A stretch of 8,314 nucleotides of DNA, from NCBI GenBank assembly GCA_038245795.1, contig JBBRSC010000148.1, forward strand, positions 1-8,314. Reading direction: 5' to 3'. Shown here piece after piece: positions 6,688-8,314 of this stretch. Every line of letters starts with the position of its first letter. Within the stretch, counting starts at the first letter, position 1. A program made the translations under genes and the position numbers. The notes beneath the pieces were generated by a model. The model was not told the origin of the DNA. It made no database searches and saw only the letters and a program-made list of their open reading frames with translations. Source of the stretch: JBBRSC01 sp038245795 (GTDB lineage: Bacteria; Actinomycetota; Acidimicrobiia; Acidimicrobiales; Microtrichaceae).

Positions 6688-7287
6688 TCAGATCTGACCC
6701 ATGAGGGCGGCGACGCTGGCGAGCAACGAGGGCAGCTCACGGTAGGAGAGATGACCCATTCCTGCTTGGACGAGCGCTCCGTAGATCGCCAGCTCCAGGG
6801 CACGGACACCGTTGGAATCGAGTTCGGTGCTGGCACCCATCAACCGCCGACGTAGCTCCCGTCCGATTTGATCTCGGAGCGTCTTCACGGCTGGGTCGTG
6901 CGACAACATGGCCATCGAACACGCCCGGGCCAGCGATGGGTCATCAGCGACCAACAGGGCGAAGCCGTCGAGGGTCGAGGCGAGTGCCTGATTGGACGAC
7001 TCGACCTCGGGGAGCATCGAGAAGCGCCGCCAGAACACCTCGGTGACGAGCTGCTCGCGGGAACTGAAATAGGTGTACGCGGTGGCTGGCGCCACTCCGG
7101 CGCGCCGGGCGACCGATCGGATACTCATGTCCTCGAACGGGTGCTCCGCCAGTTCCTCAACCGTCGCATCACAGAGCCGCTGGATGGTCTTGGCCTGACG
7201 GACCGATGGAACGCTGGTCGTGTGCGATGTCTCAGCCGACGGGCTGTGCGGCCTGGTGGGGGTCGAATCGATGAGCGAGCTGGACAT
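6688..7287 (-). CDS. TetR-family transcriptional regulator of the P450 operon
   Basis: A 199-residue TetR-type repressor. After a disordered Ser/Thr/Pro-rich N-terminus (residues 1-28), residues about 31-78 form the DNA-binding domain, with the helix-turn-helix in SIRSVARRAGVAPATAYTYF (55-74) and the typical SSREQLV turn after it. The rest is an all-helical ligand-binding and dimerisation domain too variable to predict a ligand. I chose ATG 7287 over ATG 7314: the -10 box at 7297-7302 lies downstream of 7314, so that codon would not be transcribed from this promoter. No Shine-Dalgarno precedes 7287, consistent with a leaderless mRNA. It is first in the operon, 10 bases before the P450 gene, and its own start sits in a palindromic operator, so autorepression is likely. 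By position it corresponds to Rv0767c. Confidence 0.9.
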   Translation of the reverse strand: MSSSLIDSTPTRPHSPSAETSHTTSVPSVRQAKTIQRLCDATVEELAEHPFEDMSIRSVARRAGVAPATAYTYFSSREQLVTEVFWRRFSMLPEVESSNQALASTLDGFALLVADDPSLARACSMAMLSHDPAVKTLRDQIGRELRRRLMGASTELDSNGVRALELAIYGALVQAGMGHLSYRELPSLLASVAALMGQI

Positions 7288-7295
7288 GTGTCCAG
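7280..7295. promoter_or_regulatory. Operator 1: 16-bp palindrome over the TetR start codon
   Basis: CTGGACA-TG-TGTCCAG: two perfect 7-bp arms around a 2-bp centre. It starts right after the -10 box on the minus strand and covers the predicted transcription start and the ATG at 7285-7287. Size and symmetry fit a TetR-dimer site. Confidence 0.8.
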
Positions 7296-7296
7296 A

Positions 7297-7325
7297 AACA
7301 TAACCTGGACACATGTCCAGGTCAA
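7297..7325 (-). promoter_or_regulatory. Promoter of the TetR-P450 operon
   Basis: On the minus strand: -35 TTGACC at 7325-7320 (one mismatch to TTGACA), a 17-base spacer, and -10 TATGTT at 7302-7297 (TAnnnT type). A transcription start is expected at about 7290-7287, i.e. 0-3 bases before the ATG. It is the only promoter I can find for the nine-gene operon. Inferred from consensus and spacing only. Confidence 0.7.
7305..7320. promoter_or_regulatory. Operator 2: 16-bp palindrome between -35 and -10
   Basis: CTGGACA-CA-TGTCCAG, the same 7-bp arms as operator 1 with the centre reversed, 25 bp away centre to centre. It fills the spacer between the -35 and -10 boxes, so a bound repressor would block RNA polymerase directly. 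Confidence 0.8.
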
Positions 7326-7364
7326 TGATCTTGTTGCGACCATCGTGACTGTCTCAGTGCGTTC

Positions 7365-7387
7365 CTAGGGTTCGCCACTAGGGTTCG
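7365..7387 (+). repeat. 10-bp direct repeat ahead of the methyltransferase gene
   Basis: CTAGGGTTCG occurs at 7365-7374 and again at 7378-7387, a 13-base period. Each copy contains TAGGGT, which fits the loose TAnnnT -10 pattern, so one copy may be the -10 of the plus-strand gene. I see no good -35 at the right distance. The remainder of 7321-7401 shows nothing else recognisable. Confidence 0.4.
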
Positions 7388-7390
7388 ATC

Positions 7391-7396
7391 AGGAGG
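7391..7396 (+). promoter_or_regulatory. Ribosome-binding site of the DNA methyltransferase
   Basis: AGGAGG with a 5-base spacer to the ATG at 7402. It fixes the start of the methyltransferase gene. Confidence 0.85.
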
Positions 7397-7401
7397 TTCC
7401 G

Positions 7402-8314
7402 ATGGCAGGTCGCCGCGCCACACAGACATCAAATTTCGGCGTGGGCAAGCGCGAGAGCCACGACTCCGACGGTTTCTACCGTCGATTCGCCCCCCCGGCG
7501 TTGTCCGTCGACACAGATTTCGCCGAGCCGGTCGAGGTCGCCGAACCGTTCATCGTCGGCGACGCCCGCAAGATGGATCAGGTCGTCGACGCGTCCGTTG
7601 CGCTCGTGGTGACGTCTCCACCATATTTTGCTGGCAAACAGTACGAGGAGGAACTCGAACGAGATGGCGTGCCGTCGTCGTATCTCGAGTACCTCGACAT
7701 GTTGGGCGAGGTCTTTGCCGAGTGTGTCCGTGTCCTCGAGCCTGGCGGACGGATTGCGATCAACGTCGCCAACCTCGGCCGCAAACCGTATCGAAGCCTG
7801 TCGGCCGATGTCATCCGGATTCTTCAGGACGATCTCGGGCTACTGCTCCGCGGCGAGGTCATCTGGCAAAAGGGCGAGGGTGCCAACGGCTCCTGTGCGT
7901 GGGGGTCGTTCCGCAGCGCCGCCAACCCGGTGCTTCGTGACATCACTGAACGAGTCATCATCGCGAGCAAGGGGCGGTTTGATCGGGCCCTCAGCGGGCC
8001 GGAGCGCAAGAAGTCCGGCCTGCCACATCTGAGCGACATCGGCGCCGAAGATTTCATGAACCTCACGCTCGACGTGTGGTCGATGCCACCCGAGAGCGCT
8101 CGCCGTGTCGGTCATCCGGCGCCGTTTCCCGTTGAGCTTCCCGAGCAGCTCATTCGCCTGCTCACCTACGAGGACGACCTCGTGCTCGATCCCTTCATGG
8201 GGAGTGGCTCCACGCTGGTGGCCGCCGCCGGTCTGGGGCGCCGCTACGTCGGGTACGACTTGGATCCGGACTACGCCGACATCGCCCGCGGACGGGTCAC
8301 CGAGCGTCTCGAAC
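7402..8314 (+). CDS. Beta-class site-specific DNA methyltransferase (probably N4-cytosine), partial at 3' end
   Basis: 304 complete codons are open to the window edge with no stop. The catalytic motif IV is TSPPY at 71-75; SPPY is typical of N4-cytosine enzymes, while N6-adenine enzymes usually have DPPY, so m4C is favoured but not proven. The AdoMet-binding motif I is DPFMGSGST at 263-271, preceded by the motif X-like HPAPFPVELPEQLI (238-251) and followed by YVGYDLDPDY with acidic D286. Motif IV before motif I is the permuted beta-class order; residues about 160-235 between them probably hold the target-recognition part. The protein looks nearly complete. It transfers a methyl group from AdoMet to a specific DNA sequence. 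It is divergent from the P450 operon and functionally unrelated. Whether it belongs to a restriction-modification pair depends on genes beyond 8314. Confidence 0.9.
   Translation, partial: MAGRRATQTSNFGVGKRESHDSDGFYRRFAPPALSVDTDFAEPVEVAEPFIVGDARKMDQVVDASVALVVTSPPYFAGKQYEEELERDGVPSSYLEYLDMLGEVFAECVRVLEPGGRIAINVANLGRKPYRSLSADVIRILQDDLGLLLRGEVIWQKGEGANGSCAWGSFRSAANPVLRDITERVIIASKGRFDRALSGPERKKSGLPHLSDIGAEDFMNLTLDVWSMPPESARRVGHPAPFPVELPEQLIRLLTYEDDLVLDPFMGSGSTLVAAAGLGRRYVGYDLDPDYADIARGRVTERLE

Larger units (their letters stand above)
1..7287 (-). other. Nine-gene CYP51/CYP123 operon
   Basis: The junctions, in order of transcription, are: regulator to CYP123-like, 10-base gap; to SDR, 1-base TGATG overlap; to CYP51, GTGA overlap; to ferredoxin, ATGA; to SnoaL-like, ATGA; to aldehyde dehydrogenase, ATGA; to second SDR, 1-base gap; to 3-hydroxyisobutyrate-dehydrogenase-like, ATGA. 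No gap is large enough for an internal promoter or terminator outside coding sequence, so one polycistronic transcript is the simplest reading. Its 3' end is outside the window. Confidence 0.85.

Noticed and set aside
7288..7314. Upstream ATG at 7314 as the TetR start
   Set aside because: It lies upstream of the -10 box at 7297-7302, has no ribosome-binding site, and would add nine residues not typical of the family.
7490..7496. Run of seven C near the 5' end of the methyltransferase as a phase-variation switch
   Set aside because: It encodes Ala-Pro-Pro in frame, and seven bases is short for a switching tract in high-GC DNA. Comparing read-level length variation would settle it.

Overview
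This is high-GC, densely packed actinobacterial DNA. Two P450 proteins in it closely resemble the mycobacterial families CYP51 and CYP123. From memory, the gene order resembles the Mycobacterium tuberculosis Rv0762c-Rv0770 region, but with a rearrangement, so a non-mycobacterial actinomycete (for example Acidimicrobiia or a relative) is my best guess. No rRNA or other taxonomic marker is present to fix this.

Layout. Positions 7287 down to 1 (minus strand) read as one operon of nine genes, in transcription order: a TetR-family regulator, a CYP123-like P450, a short-chain dehydrogenase (SDR), a CYP51-type sterol 14-alpha-demethylase, a small 3Fe-4S-type ferredoxin, a SnoaL/NTF2-like protein, an AldA-like aldehyde dehydrogenase, a second SDR, and the N-terminal part of a 3-hydroxyisobutyrate-dehydrogenase-like enzyme that runs off the window. 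From the first P450 onwards, neighbouring genes are joined by 4-base overlaps (ATGA or GTGA), a 1-base overlap (TGATG) or a 1-base gap. Translation is therefore probably coupled and the proteins are probably made together.

Control. The regulator's start region contains a readable promoter (TTGACC, 17 bases, TATGTT on the minus strand). Two 16-bp palindromes of the form CTGGACA-NN-TGTCCAG flank the -10 box: one fills the spacer, the other covers the predicted transcription start and the start codon. This predicts tight autorepression and an essentially leaderless regulator mRNA.

Role. The genes suggest an oxidative pathway for a sterol or other polycyclic terpenoid lipid. The two P450s hydroxylate or demethylate, the ferredoxin supplies electrons, and the SDRs and the aldehyde dehydrogenase process the resulting alcohols, ketones and aldehydes. 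No ferredoxin reductase and no sterol-synthesis gene (squalene epoxidase, oxidosqualene cyclase) is in the window, so the substrate is unknown.

From 7402 to the right edge, on the plus strand, lies an unrelated gene: a beta-class site-specific DNA methyltransferase (TSPPY motif before the DPFMGSGST motif), cut off by the window end. The 7321-7401 gap holds its strong ribosome-binding site and a short direct repeat. I found no tRNA, rRNA, CRISPR array, insertion sequence or convincing terminator.
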